Below are positions 45,638 to 55,420 of a stretch of 64,000 bases of DNA, in pieces. Position 1 is the stretch's first letter; every line of letters starts with the position of its first letter. Under the pieces are notes generated by a model, which was given only the letters and a program-made list of their open reading frames with translations, was not told where the DNA came from and ran no database searches. The stretch comes from Paenibacillus sp. PL91 (GTDB lineage: Bacteria; Bacillota; Bacilli; Paenibacillales; Paenibacillaceae). Made by a program: the position numbers and the translations under genes. The stretch is from NCBI RefSeq assembly GCF_012935325.2, contig NZ_JABBYG020000009.1, positions 62,001-126,000 of the forward strand. Direction: 5' to 3'.

Positions 45638-46707
45638 ATGGCCGATTTGGCAGCTAAGATGGAAATAGGAATCAGTACATTTTTGGAGACAACACCGGAC
45701 CCGGTGACGGGCGAGGTCATCAGCCATGCTGAACGGCTGCGCAATGCGGTCGAGGAGATCGTACTCGCCGATCAGGTGGGCCTGGATGTTTATGGAATTG
45801 GGGAGCACCATCGAGCGGATTATGCAGGCACCTCGCCTGCTGTCGTACTAGCAGCTGCGGCTGCTATGACTAAGAAGATTAGACTAACGTTAGTGCGGTT
45901 ACCGTATTGTCTTCAGACGATCCTGTTCGCGTCTATCAAGCCTTTTCCACGCTTGACGGCATCTCTAACGGACGCGCTGAAATTATGGCGGGCCGGGGTT
46001 CGTTTATTGAATCCTTTCCGCTCTTCGGATATAGTCTGGACGATTATGAACAATTATTCGATGAGAAGCTAGAGCTGCTCCTTGCGATTAGAGATTCCGA
46101 GAAAGTAACTTGGCGCGGCGGTCACCGCCCAGCTATCGATAATCTTGCCGTTTATCCAAGATCCGTTCAGAGCCCGCTGCCGGTATGGATTGCAAGCGGC
46201 GGGAATACACAGTCAGCGGTTCGAGCGGGAATGCTTGGCCTTCCTATCGCCTTCGCCATCATTGGCGGAATGCCTGAAAGTTTTGCACCGTTAGTTGCCC
46301 TTTATAAGGAAGCTGCTGCACGTGCCGGACATGATCCTGAAAAGCTGGAAATTGCGACGCATTCGCACGGATTTGTCGCCGACACAACGGAGCAGGCGGC
46401 TGATTTGTTTTTCCCTTCAACGCAGGCTCAAATGAACGTCATCGGGCGTGAGCGCGGCTGGAGACAGCATTATGACCGTGCAGCTTATGATACCGCCCGC
46501 AGCCTGCGAGGCGCACTCTATGTCGGAGATCCCGAATATGTAGCGGAAAAGATTCTTCTGCTGCGTAAAAATTTAGGGATTACCCGTTTCTTCCTGCATG
46601 TCAATGTCGGTACGATGCCGCACCGTGAAGTTCTGCGCGCCATCGAGCTTCTCGGCACCAAAGTTGCGCCGATTGTTCGTAAGGAGCTTGCCCGAAACGA
46701 GGCATAG
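45638..46707 (+). pseudogene. Frameshifted luciferase-like flavin monooxygenase (LLM class)
   Basis: Two overlapping frames together give one full-length bacterial-luciferase-family protein. The first (from 45638) runs [20 protein letters not shown] to TKKIRLT; the second continues [40 protein letters not shown] and [16 protein letters not shown] to 46707. The junction near 45890 (ACG-TT-AGT) carries two extra bases compared with the expected [11 protein letters not shown]. Either an inactivating mutation or a sequence error. GGGGGAG precedes the start. Confidence 0.85.
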
Positions 46708-46958
46708 TCTGAGGTTTGTGCTATAGGTAACATAAAATGTGTAGCCGCAAGCGGGCTGCACATTTTTTTGTATACAAGGAAAAATTATGCTTCTCCATTT
46801 GTAGGTTGATGATAATATAGAAAAAGAGCGATCATTTTTTGAAAGCTTGGTTAGATATTTGTCATCAATGGCATCTCACATATATAGTAGCTGTTTTTCT
46901 AATTTCAACGCTAGGAAGCAAAGGCACAAATACGTGTATAGGGAGCGATTAAACGATC

Positions 46959-47471
46959 ATGATCATTGAAGCCAAAATCATTGAAAAGCCGGCTTTTACC
47001 GTTGTTGGCATGACCGATTCGATTCAATTTGATTCGTCTTTGCCGCCATCGGAGAACAAAATTGCGAAGCTGTGGGGCGTATTCGGAAAGCGTATTCCGG
47101 AAGTGCAGGGCCAGCTCGGCTGGCGCAGCTTTGGACTTATGCTGCAAAACCCGGATAACCCGCCTGGTGCGCCGTTCGAGTACACTGCCGCTGTACAAGT
47201 CAATCCTGGCAGCGACATCCCTGACGGCATGATGCGTATCGAGGTGCCGGCAGCGCGCTATATCGTGCTGACTCTTCGCGGCGAGCTTGATTGCATCAGC
47301 GAAGGTTTTAGTCATTTCTGGGGTGAATGGCTGCCGAACAGTGCCTATGAATATGACGGAGGCACCAACACTGGCAAATATGAATTCGAGTTTTATGACC
47401 AGCGTTACACGCAGCCGGACGACCCGAATTCCGAGATTGATCTATATTTCCCTATCCGCGCAAAAGCTTGA
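46959..47471 (+). CDS. GyrI-like small-molecule-binding protein (first of a pair)
   Basis: A 170-residue stand-alone effector-binding domain of the AraC/GyrI type: IIEKPAFTVVGMTDSI, LWGVFGKRIPEVQG, YTAAVQVNPGSDIPDGMMRIEVPAARYIVL, and a C-terminal EIDLYFPIRA. There is no DNA-binding domain. Such proteins bind amphipathic drugs or act as hydrolases or gyrase modulators; specificity unknown. A second GyrI-like gene follows after 28 bases. Confidence 0.85.
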   Translation: MIIEAKIIEKPAFTVVGMTDSIQFDSSLPPSENKIAKLWGVFGKRIPEVQGQLGWRSFGLMLQNPDNPPGAPFEYTAAVQVNPGSDIPDGMMRIEVPAARYIVLTLRGELDCISEGFSHFWGEWLPNSAYEYDGGTNTGKYEFEFYDQRYTQPDDPNSEIDLYFPIRAKA

Positions 47472-47499
47472 TATGGTTTGAAGAAGGGAGCAGCTAAAA

Positions 47500-48012
47500 A
47501 TGCAAGAGACAATAGCGGTTGAGTTAGTAGAAGTGGCGCCATTCAAGGCGCTGGCGGTACGGACGGGGATGACGCCAGACAAAAGCGGTACGAGAGTCGC
47601 GTGGAGCAAGCTGACGGAGCTTCTCCCGCTAGATGATACACGGCTGGCAGCAGGGCGAAGTGCATATGTATTCATTCCGCAGGAGCAATGGGGCAAGGAA
47701 GTGGACACGCTCTGGGTTGGGCTGGCGGTTAGCGACTTCGGCGATGTGCCGGATGGTGTCGAGAAGCTGGAGGTGAGCGGAGGACTGTGCGCAAGCGCCC
47801 GCGTGCATGGTGATGAGAAACAGATGTGGCGCGTTTACGAAACGATGTTCTCCTGGCTGGAGCAATCGCAGGACTATGAGCTGGATACTGGCGTGCTCGG
47901 GATGGAGACGGTTCCGCTCGAACCCATCAATGCGCTAACGATCCCATATGCGGATATCGAGACCTTTGATTTCACGATGTTGTACCCGGTACGCAAGAAA
48001 TTGGCGGTGTGA
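47500..48012 (+). CDS. GyrI-like small-molecule-binding protein (second of a pair)
   Basis: Also 170 residues, of the same fold but clearly diverged: VELVEVAPFKALAVRTGM, WSKLTELLPLDDTRL, VGLAVSDFGDVPDGVEKLEV, and a C-terminal TFDFTMLYPVRKK. Arranged head to tail with the first copy, so an old duplication or a hetero-pair. GAAGGGAG precedes ATG 47500. Confidence 0.8.
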   Translation: MQETIAVELVEVAPFKALAVRTGMTPDKSGTRVAWSKLTELLPLDDTRLAAGRSAYVFIPQEQWGKEVDTLWVGLAVSDFGDVPDGVEKLEVSGGLCASARVHGDEKQMWRVYETMFSWLEQSQDYELDTGVLGMETVPLEPINALTIPYADIETFDFTMLYPVRKKLAV

Positions 48013-48039
48013 CATCCGCCATTAACTTAAGCAGGTATC

Positions 48040-48066
48040 AAGGCTGTCGGTTCTTCCGGTAGCCTT
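48040..48066 (+). terminator. Weak hairpin after the GyrI-like pair
   Basis: AAGGCT-CGG/CCG-AGCCTT stem with no clear T-run. The stretch 48067-48317 shows no gene and no other clear signal. Confidence 0.4.
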
Positions 48067-48317
48067 GTCGCGTTTACTCGCAAATGTGCTCCACTCGCGC
48101 CGGTTTGGCTTCAAAAGTTGGGTTAAGGAGTCCGATGTGAGAAAAAAATGCTGGGTACTCCTTTTGCTTAGAAGCTGCATCCGTAAACAACTATTTTTTA
48201 ATATTCAAGGTTCTATTTTTTGGTGCCCTGAATATAGTAGTTAACGAAGCCCTATTGTTGCAGGTCTGCCGTAATGATTGCAAAAACAATAGAATAGGGC
48301 AGCAGGAGGCAGAAAAG

Positions 48318-48551
48318 TTGAACGAGGCATGGAAGCAGATGCAGATGAACGAAGAGAAAAGCTATAGCAACAGGGACGTACTGTATGAGATTGAACAAAC
48401 GATCGAGGAGCTGGAAATTTATTTAGAATCGAATCCGGATGATGAGATCGCGCAGGTGCAGTATCGGCAGTTTTTAAACAAACGGGAGGACTTTACGCTT
48501 TTTTTGTCGGAATCCGACGATAGGATTTATCATTCCGAAATGCAGGCATAA
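48318..48551 (+). CDS. Small acidic alpha-helical protein of unknown function
   Basis: A 77-residue protein, highly charged, with predicted coiled-coil character: RDVLYEIEQTIEELEIYLES, then DDEIAQVQYRQFLNKREDF. TTG 48318 is favoured because AGGAGG at about 48304-48309 is well spaced; the frame opens earlier at 48255. No family recognised. A terminator follows. Confidence 0.6.
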   Translation: MNEAWKQMQMNEEKSYSNRDVLYEIEQTIEELEIYLESNPDDEIAQVQYRQFLNKREDFTLFLSESDDRIYHSEMQA

Positions 48552-48648
48552 CCAAATAGAGTGAAACGGTCATAAACTTTGCTAAGCAGCTTGCTTCAAA
48601 CGATGATAAACAAAGAGGGTTGTTTACGATTTGCCAAATAGGTCTAAA

Positions 48649-48688
48649 AAATGCTGGGAGCAGGCAACTGTTTCCCGGCATTTTTTTG
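48649..48688 (+). terminator. Terminator after the small acidic protein gene
   Basis: AAATGC-TGGGA/TCCC-GGCATT stem followed by seven T. Confidence 0.75.
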
Positions 48689-48780
48689 TGCAAATAAGCA
48701 GCTAATGAGTCGAACGTACTAAAAACGACAACCTTCTACGAATGGTTTAGAACAGACAGAAGCAAGAGCATGGGGGAGAA

Positions 48781-50874
48781 ATGATGAAGATCAATCAAGC
48801 TATTCGAATGAAAAAGATAAATGTAAAACGACTGCTGCTCATAGGTGCAGCCTTGATCGTCGTCGCCTTGCTTGGCGGATGGGCGGTTTTTCGCTATTTT
48901 GTAAGTGTGCAGGATATTGGGCAGCTTGAGGTGCCGCTGCCAGCGGCCACGATTTTGTACGATCAAAATGGAACGGAAGCTACCCGTATTTCATTCAATA
49001 AAATTGAAGAAATCGGGTATGATGCCATTCCGAAGCATATGGTGGATGCCGTTGTTGCGGTTGAGGATCGACGCTATTTCGAACATGATGGGATGGATAT
49101 GCGTGCGATCGGGCGTGCTTTTTGGACGAATATCATCAAAGGCGGTACCGTACAGGGCGGCAGTACGATTACACAGCAGCTGGCCAAAAACGTCTTTCTG
49201 TCGCATGAGCGGACGTGGTCACGGAAATGGAATGAGGTGCTTCTCGCTAAGAAGATTGAGGAGAACTATAACAAGCAGGAAATTATAGGGATGTACCTTA
49301 ATCAGATCTACTACGGCGAAGGAGCTTGGGGAATCGAGAGGGCGGCGAACACCTATTTCGGCAAGCAGCCTAAGCAGCTTACGGTAGCGGAGGCAGCTCT
49401 GCTCGCAGGCCTTATTAAGGCACCTTCCGCGCTTACTCCTTATAAGCATTTGGATAAAGCGCAAGAGAGAAGGAATGTTGTCCTTCAGCTCATGAAGGAT
49501 CAGGCGTTGATTAGCGAGGAAGTATACAATAAGGCCATTCGTGAGCCCATTCAACTTCTAAGCTCGAAGCCTAATCGTGTAGATGACATCAGCTATCCCT
49601 TCTATGTTGATCAAATCATCCGTGAGGCCATGTCGCAATATGGATTATCGGAAAATGAGGTGCTGCAGGGCGGACTGCGGATTTATACGGAATTGGATAC
49701 GAAAATGCAGCAGTCGGCGGAACAGGTTTATGCGACGGAGTCGCTGTTTCCGGAAAGCGCCGCAGACCAGCTTATCCAAAGCGGCGCTGTCCTCGTTGAT
49801 CCGCGTGATGGCGGCATTCGGGCGCTAGTGGGAGGAAGAGGGGAGCAGCCGTTTCGCGGCTTCAATCGGGCGACGCAGCTAAAGCGCCAGCCTGGCTCAA
49901 CAATCAAGCCTATAGCCGTTTATACGCCTGCATTGGAGCTTGGCTATAAGCCAAGTGACGAGCTTGTGGATGAGCCGATAAACATTAACGGATATGAGCC
50001 AATGAACGCAGATGGTTCCTTTCATGGGAAAGTGTCGCTGTATGAAGCATTGATTCACTCTTATAATATACCAGCTGTGAAGCTGTTGAATGAGATGGGA
50101 ATCGACAATGGAATCGATGCGGCAACGCGTTTCGGCATTCCTTTGACGGAGCAGGATCGTACGCTGGGACTTGCGCTTGGCGGTCTGCATGATGGCGTAT
50201 CGCCGCTCAACATGGCCGAAGCCTTCGGGGCATTCGCGAATGATGGCGTACGCCAAAATGCGCATGCCATTACGCGCATCGAGTCGGCTGACGGAGAAGT
50301 GCTGGCTGTATTTGAACAGAGTACGGGCAGCGAGAAAGTGACGGATTCTAATATAGCACGCACGATGACCGCTATGCTGGAGGGAGTCATTAAGGATGGA
50401 ACGGGTGTGGCTGCAAAGCTGCAGGATCGCCCGCTTGCCGGCAAGTCGGGTACGACACAAATGCTCGGAACGACAGGCTATGGCGCGAAGGACAATTGGT
50501 TCGTCGGATACACGCCTCAGCTAGTTGGCGCAGTTTGGCTGGGCTACGATCAGAGCGACAGCAGCCATTATTTGTCGACAAGCTCCAAGGCTGCGGCCGT
50601 CGTGTTCCAAGCTTTGTTCGAGGGAGCTTTAAAGGATGAGCCTGTCATGCCGTTTCCGAAGGCTCCGGATCTTTTGCCGAAGAAGAAGGATAAGGACAAG
50701 GACAAGGACAAGGACAAGGACAAGGATGATAACTCAGATAAGGAAAAGGAGAAGGAAGACAAGAAGGAACGGAAAGAAAGAGAAAAGGATAAAAAGAAGG
50801 ATAGAGACGAAGACGACGATGATAGGGGAAAGGGACGTAACCGTGAGGACGAAAATAGGGACGACAATGATTAA
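48781..50874 (+). CDS. Class A penicillin-binding protein (PBP1 family)
   Basis: A 697-residue bifunctional peptidoglycan synthase: N-terminal membrane anchor (RLLLIGAALIVVALLGG), GT51 glycosyltransferase (VEDRRYFEHDGMD, GGSTITQQLAKN) and transpeptidase with GSTIKP (catalytic Ser), SYN in IHSYNIP, and KSGTT. The last ~60 residues are a Lys/Asp/Glu/Arg repeat tail coded by a tandem AAGGAC tract (about 50692-50725) and similar purine-rich sequence. GGGGGAG precedes ATG 48781. Confidence 0.95.
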   Translation: MMKINQAIRMKKINVKRLLLIGAALIVVALLGGWAVFRYFVSVQDIGQLEVPLPAATILYDQNGTEATRISFNKIEEIGYDAIPKHMVDAVVAVEDRRYFEHDGMDMRAIGRAFWTNIIKGGTVQGGSTITQQLAKNVFLSHERTWSRKWNEVLLAKKIEENYNKQEIIGMYLNQIYYGEGAWGIERAANTYFGKQPKQLTVAEAALLAGLIKAPSALTPYKHLDKAQERRNVVLQLMKDQALISEEVYNKAIREPIQLLSSKPNRVDDISYPFYVDQIIREAMSQYGLSENEVLQGGLRIYTELDTKMQQSAEQVYATESLFPESAADQLIQSGAVLVDPRDGGIRALVGGRGEQPFRGFNRATQLKRQPGSTIKPIAVYTPALELGYKPSDELVDEPININGYEPMNADGSFHGKVSLYEALIHSYNIPAVKLLNEMGIDNGIDAATRFGIPLTEQDRTLGLALGGLHDGVSPLNMAEAFGAFANDGVRQNAHAITRIESADGEVLAVFEQSTGSEKVTDSNIARTMTAMLEGVIKDGTGVAAKLQDRPLAGKSGTTQMLGTTGYGAKDNWFVGYTPQLVGAVWLGYDQSDSSHYLSTSSKAAAVVFQALFEGALKDEPVMPFPKAPDLLPKKKDKDKDKDKDKDKDDNSDKEKEKEDKKERKEREKDKKKDRDEDDDDRGKGRNREDENRDDND
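50692..50725 (+). repeat. Hexanucleotide tandem repeat (AAGGAC) inside the PBP gene
   Basis: About six AAGGAC/AAGGAT units encode alternating Lys-Asp in the PBP tail. Units are whole codon pairs, so gain or loss changes tail length without shifting frame. Confidence 0.8.
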
Positions 50875-50981
50875 AGAACGATTGGCATTATAGTAGGGAG
50901 CAGAGGGAGGTGAAGCCTCGAAATGCGCTGGCAGCCATTTCAAGGCGGATACCTCTCTTTTTTATGCCCGCCTATGCTGCT

Positions 50982-51329
50982 TTATTTCCCTTTCGCTACA
51001 ACGAACCCGATCAGGACGATCGCAAGACCGGCCCATATGCGCCAGGTAGGCGATTCCCTCAAAAAGATAAATCCCATAAGCAGCGAAATGAACATTTCCA
51101 ATCCCTTCGAAGCAAGCAGCACATACCCAAGATTCCCAATTGCTTTGTACCCCAGCTTTATCCCGTAGCCAATGCAGAGATTCGCACTAAGGAACAAAGG
51201 CAATGCCAATAACTGAAACTTTAGCGTAGACCAGAACTGCGGATCGATATGCTTGCTTTGATAAGAGAAAACGACATTTACAATGAGCAGTCCAGTCAAA
51301 AGCAGCGAAGAGCTATAAATGTAATACAA
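50982..51329 (-). CDS. Four-span EamA/SMR-type transporter half
   Basis: About 115 residues with four predicted membrane helices (SSSLLLTGLLIVNVVFS, LALPLFLSANLCIGYGIKLG, GYVLLASKGLEMFISLL, WAGLAIVLIGFVVA), the size of a small drug/metabolite transporter that acts as a dimer. TTG 51329 fits GGAGG five bases upstream; the open frame reaches 51395. It is divergent from the siderophore operon; an export role for the siderophore is speculative. Confidence 0.7.
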   Translation of the reverse strand: MYYIYSSSLLLTGLLIVNVVFSYQSKHIDPQFWSTLKFQLLALPLFLSANLCIGYGIKLGYKAIGNLGYVLLASKGLEMFISLLMGFIFLRESPTWRIWAGLAIVLIGFVVAKGK

Positions 51330-51496
51330 GGCGACCTCCAGATTTTTTTGTCCTCTACAAATAATGTTTCCATCAGCCAACACTTTTATGAACAAAATAG
51401 CTTACGCAAAAAATAATAATAGATGTGAGCCCAAAGGGGGGCTACAGCCTCCTATCAGGATAAAGTAGGAAAAAAGGACCATTTTTATCCAGAGTA

Positions 51497-51525
51497 TTGA
51501 ATTGATAATGATAATCATTTACAAT
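51497..51525 (+). promoter_or_regulatory. asb operon promoter with Fur box in the spacer
   Basis: TTGAAT (51497-51502) and TACAAT (51520-51525) are exactly 17 bases apart. The spacer is filled by GATAATGATAATCATTTAC (51504-51522), a 17/19 match to the Fur consensus GATAATGATAATCATTATC. Iron-loaded Fur bound here would block RNA polymerase. Confidence 0.85.
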
Positions 51526-51559
51526 AACGCATGAGTAAGCATCCGGTTTTCATTCATGC

Positions 51560-53491
51560 TTGAACAGGGAGGTTTTTTCAATCGTTCACAATTTGCACAG
51601 CGGCGATGCGGAGGGGAAGCTTCGGAATCCTTCGATAGAAGCGCTGAACCGCTCTCAAGCTAAGCGATCGGCCGAGGAGGCGACGATAACCAATTTGCTC
51701 AATTGCTATTTGCGAGAGGCAGGATCTGAGCATGAGATTACAGTGAATTCATCCATCGACATCCCTCGAAAGGGAAGCGCAAATGAGCAAGCACATTACC
51801 TGCACCTGCCTCTTGTAAATCAGCATGTCGATGTATATATGGCTGTTCAATATGTTTCAGCGACAGGCAGGCATCTATACCATTTTCCTATTTACTATCG
51901 GAATTCAGCGCTGGGAGCTATGCTTGAGGCTGACTTCTTGACACTGACGGCTCTCATCGTGAAGGAATTGTCCATCGTTAACGATAACGGGCAATTTGCC
52001 GGAGAATTCGTATATCGTGTTATTCAGAGCTGCCATAACATTCAAGCTTTTATCGAAGCGAGAATGATGGATCAGGCGAGCTTGTATGGCACAGCATTTT
52101 CCTTCATGGATGCCGAGCAAGCGCTTCTCTTCGGGCATTCCATGCATCCTACTCCAAAAAGCAGGCAAGGTATTCCAGATACTAAACAATCGCAATACTC
52201 CCCCGAATTAAAAGGACATTTCCGCATGCATTATTTTGCTGCTAAGCGAACGATCGTGAGGGAAGGCTCGAGCATGGAGCAATCCGCATCCGATTGGATA
52301 AAAGGGCATATTCGCAAACAGATCTCATTGAAATCACATCCCATTCAAAATTACATAAAAGCAGAGGATTGGTCGATCATTCCGGTACATCCGCTGCAAG
52401 CTGACTGGCTAGCGGGTCGTCCCGAGGTCATAAGATGGCTCGAGCTCGGAGAGCTTCGTGATCTAGGCCCACTGGGCGAGGAATATAAGGCGACCTCATC
52501 TATCCGCACCGTTTACAACGAGGAAGCGCCATTTATGTTGAAGGTATCCGTACCGATCAAGGTGACGAATTCGCTTCGGATGAACAAGAGCAGGGAGCTC
52601 GAAAGCGGCGGGGAGGTCAAGCGGCTGCTGGATACGGCCGTAGGCGATGTAAGCAAGCTGTATCCCGCTTTTACGATTGTGAACGATCCGGCGTATATTA
52701 CGCTGCAATCACAGGAGCAAGCCGAATCCGGCTTCGAGGTTGTCCTTCGCATGAATCCTTTCATGAAGGAGGAAGCATCACAAGCAACGGTAATAGCGGC
52801 ACTCGTTCAGCAGCCTATTCCCGGCAGCAAATCAAGACTCGGCAACATCGTTCATTCCATTGCCCAGAGGGAGGGCAAAACAACTGCCGAGATAAGCGTG
52901 GAATGGTTCAGGCGTTACTTGAACATGTCGCTATCCCCGATGCTGTGGCTCTACATGAAGTATGGGATCGCGTTAGAGGCACATCAACAGAACAGCGTCG
53001 TACGGCTGCATGAAGGTTACCCGGTTCATTATTATTACCGGGACAATCAAGGCTATTATTTCTGTGAATCGACTAGAGAGCTGCTGGAGCAGGCTTTGCC
53101 GGGAATCGGAAAGAGAACAGGCAATTTCTATGCCGATGCTATTGTCGATGAGCGAATTTGCTACTACTTAATCGTGAACCATTTATTTGGACTCATACAA
53201 GGCTTTGGCGCAGAAGGGCTTATCGAGGAAAAAGCTTTGCTCCAAGAACTGATAGAAGTATTGGAAGCCCACATTCCAATGGGGCGATCCTGCTCATCCT
53301 TGTTTGAAATGCTTTTGGGCAAGGAGAAGCTGCCGTGCAAAGCAAATCTGCTTACTCGCTTCTACGATGTGGATGAGCTTGCGGGCAGCAATGAAACGCC
53401 GGCTATTTATGTGCAAATTGATAATCCCATCTTTCGAGTCGTACAAGAGGCTAAGCTATCTGCTGCGCGCAAAATGGCTGCTATTCATTAA
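51560..53491 (+). CDS. asbA: NIS siderophore synthetase AsbA (petrobactin type)
   Basis: An IucA/IucC-family ATP-dependent synthetase that in B. anthracis joins citrate to spermidine. Family motifs are HPTPKSRQG, YSPELKGHF, HPLQADW, LKVSVPIKVTNSLRMNK and EAHQQNSVV; the C-terminal FhuF-like region is intact (about 640 residues). The start is puzzling: TTG 51560 has no ribosome site, while AGGGAGG (51566-51572) is ideally spaced from an ATC codon at 51581. First gene of asbABCDEF. Confidence 0.93.
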   Translation: MNREVFSIVHNLHSGDAEGKLRNPSIEALNRSQAKRSAEEATITNLLNCYLREAGSEHEITVNSSIDIPRKGSANEQAHYLHLPLVNQHVDVYMAVQYVSATGRHLYHFPIYYRNSALGAMLEADFLTLTALIVKELSIVNDNGQFAGEFVYRVIQSCHNIQAFIEARMMDQASLYGTAFSFMDAEQALLFGHSMHPTPKSRQGIPDTKQSQYSPELKGHFRMHYFAAKRTIVREGSSMEQSASDWIKGHIRKQISLKSHPIQNYIKAEDWSIIPVHPLQADWLAGRPEVIRWLELGELRDLGPLGEEYKATSSIRTVYNEEAPFMLKVSVPIKVTNSLRMNKSRELESGGEVKRLLDTAVGDVSKLYPAFTIVNDPAYITLQSQEQAESGFEVVLRMNPFMKEEASQATVIAALVQQPIPGSKSRLGNIVHSIAQREGKTTAEISVEWFRRYLNMSLSPMLWLYMKYGIALEAHQQNSVVRLHEGYPVHYYYRDNQGYYFCESTRELLEQALPGIGKRTGNFYADAIVDERICYYLIVNHLFGLIQGFGAEGLIEEKALLQELIEVLEAHIPMGRSCSSLFEMLLGKEKLPCKANLLTRFYDVDELAGSNETPAIYVQIDNPIFRVVQEAKLSAARKMAAIH

Positions 53492-53509
53492 TTATTGAGG
53501 AGGAAAGTG

Positions 53510-55420
53510 ATGCTGCTGCTGCAAGCTTATCGTGTAAATGAAGCCATTCGTTCGCCAATCTATAATCAAGTGACTGAAAGAGTGGTCAGACAGCTGCTTG
53601 AATCGCTGCTATACGAGCAAATCGTTTCTCCGCAACTAAGGGAAGAAGGGAAACCGTTCATTTTTACGCTGAATGGATTGCATGCTTCCGGCAAGCGGGT
53701 CGTGTATGTCTGCAAAGGCAGAAGGACGATGACCTTTGGAAGAATTCGTATTGCTAAGCATTCCATCATTCGCATGGTCGAGGGGGTTATCGAGCCGATA
53801 ACGCATCCAGGCCAGCTGTTGATCGAGCTTTTGCCTGAGAGCGGGAGCAGCGGAGAAGAGAGCCATATCGCTGCGATGGCCAAGGAACTGGAGCAAACGA
53901 GGCTTAATGATGTGCTGGCCCAATATGAGCGAATGCTTAACGGAAGACCGTTAATCGGCTTGTCTTTTGATGAGCTGGAGGCTGAGGCGATGGATGGGCA
54001 TCCCTATCATCCTTGCTATAAATCGAGAATGGGCTTTCATTATGAGCAAAATTATGAATATGGCCCGGAATTTAAGCAGCCTGTATTTCCACTATGGGTA
54101 GCGATAGATCATTCGATTGCTTTTGCCTCCATCGACGTGGAGATGAGCTATGGACAGCTTCTGCTGGAGGAACTGGGCGAGGGACAACGTTTAGCTTTTC
54201 AGCAGGTGCTGCTTCAGCAAGACTGCGTACCGGCGGATTATGTATGGCTTCCGGTTCATCCTTGGCAGTGGATGAACAAAATTGTTCCTGCTTTCACGCA
54301 GGAGCTGCACAGCAAACAGCTTGTGCTGCTCGGCAGCTCGACTTACTCCTATAATGCGCAGCAGTCCATTCGGACGCTGTCAAATGCAGTCAATCCGAAG
54401 AAAGCAAGCGTGAAGCTTTCGCTGCATATTCGAAATACATCCTCCTATCGGTATCTTACGCCTCATTCAGTCGCCAGCGCGCCGGCAGTATCACACTGGC
54501 TGAGTAAGCTGGCTGAAGCAGACCCTTATTTAAAGCAGGAGGCACGCCTTGTTATTTTGAAGGAATATGCAGGCGTAACCTATGAGGCGAAATCGGAAGA
54601 GGCGATGCAATACGATCTCCTGCATGGCAGATATGGGGCGTTGGGCTGCATCTGGCGCGAGAGCATTCACTCCTATTTGGAGGAAGGCGAGCAAGCGGTA
54701 CCTTTCCATGCGCTTTATGCGCTTGATTCGGATCAGAGGCCATTCATTGACGCATGGATCGATCAGCATGGTCTGGAAAATTGGCTTAGGCACTTGCTAG
54801 AGGCCAGCATGCTCCCAATCGTGCAATTGCTCGTTATGCATGGCATTGCACTTGAATCCCATGCGCAGAATATGATTCTTATCCATCATAACGGCTTGCC
54901 GGTACGCACAGCTTTGAAGGATTTCCACGAGGGAGTCGAATACTGCAACGAGGATGTAACGAAGCTCGTGCCGCTGCCGAATTTCAGCCAAATCCATCCC
55001 GTCTATGCACAGGGGAAGCTGGATGACTATTACGAGATGAAGGAGCGCTCGTCGCTTGTCGCCATGACGCTGGATGCGTTCTTCATGATTAATTTAGGGG
55101 AATTGGCGCTTATGTTAAGCGATAATTACGGCTACGAGGAGCAAGATTTTTGGCAGCTTGCCGCAGCAATTATGGAGGCTCATGAGGCGAGATATCCGGA
55201 TGAGCAGGAGCGCTTCGTCCAATTTGATCTTTACGCGCCGTCCTGCATCGTCGAGCAGCTTGCTGGCAATAGGCTGTATGCTGCAGCGGTTGAGCGCAAT
55301 CATACGGTTGCCAATCCGCTTCACCTTGCGAGGAAAGCACTTGCTCAGGCTGGGCGGGGAGAAGGTTTGGAAAATAACGGAAAAGGGATGTTAAGCTATG
55401 CTGCAGTTCAATCGCGATGA
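53510..55420 (+). CDS. asbB: NIS siderophore synthetase AsbB
   Basis: The second IucA/IucC synthetase, about 636 residues, which attaches the second polyamine arm in petrobactin assembly. Motifs: GHPYHPCYKSRMGF, VWLPVHPWQW, TSSYRYLTPHSVASAPAV and ALESHAQNMILIHH. GAGGAGG precedes ATG 53510 (TTG 53495 is also in frame). Its end overlaps asbC by 23 bases. Confidence 0.93.
   Translation: MLLLQAYRVNEAIRSPIYNQVTERVVRQLLESLLYEQIVSPQLREEGKPFIFTLNGLHASGKRVVYVCKGRRTMTFGRIRIAKHSIIRMVEGVIEPITHPGQLLIELLPESGSSGEESHIAAMAKELEQTRLNDVLAQYERMLNGRPLIGLSFDELEAEAMDGHPYHPCYKSRMGFHYEQNYEYGPEFKQPVFPLWVAIDHSIAFASIDVEMSYGQLLLEELGEGQRLAFQQVLLQQDCVPADYVWLPVHPWQWMNKIVPAFTQELHSKQLVLLGSSTYSYNAQQSIRTLSNAVNPKKASVKLSLHIRNTSSYRYLTPHSVASAPAVSHWLSKLAEADPYLKQEARLVILKEYAGVTYEAKSEEAMQYDLLHGRYGALGCIWRESIHSYLEEGEQAVPFHALYALDSDQRPFIDAWIDQHGLENWLRHLLEASMLPIVQLLVMHGIALESHAQNMILIHHNGLPVRTALKDFHEGVEYCNEDVTKLVPLPNFSQIHPVYAQGKLDDYYEMKERSSLVAMTLDAFFMINLGELALMLSDNYGYEEQDFWQLAAAIMEAHEARYPDEQERFVQFDLYAPSCIVEQLAGNRLYAAAVERNHTVANPLHLARKALAQAGRGEGLENNGKGMLSYAAVQSR

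Noticed and set aside
50640-50874. Repeat-rich PBP tail as a CRISPR-like or mobile repeat
   Set aside because: Units are six bases, in frame, without spacers; it is simple coding repetition.
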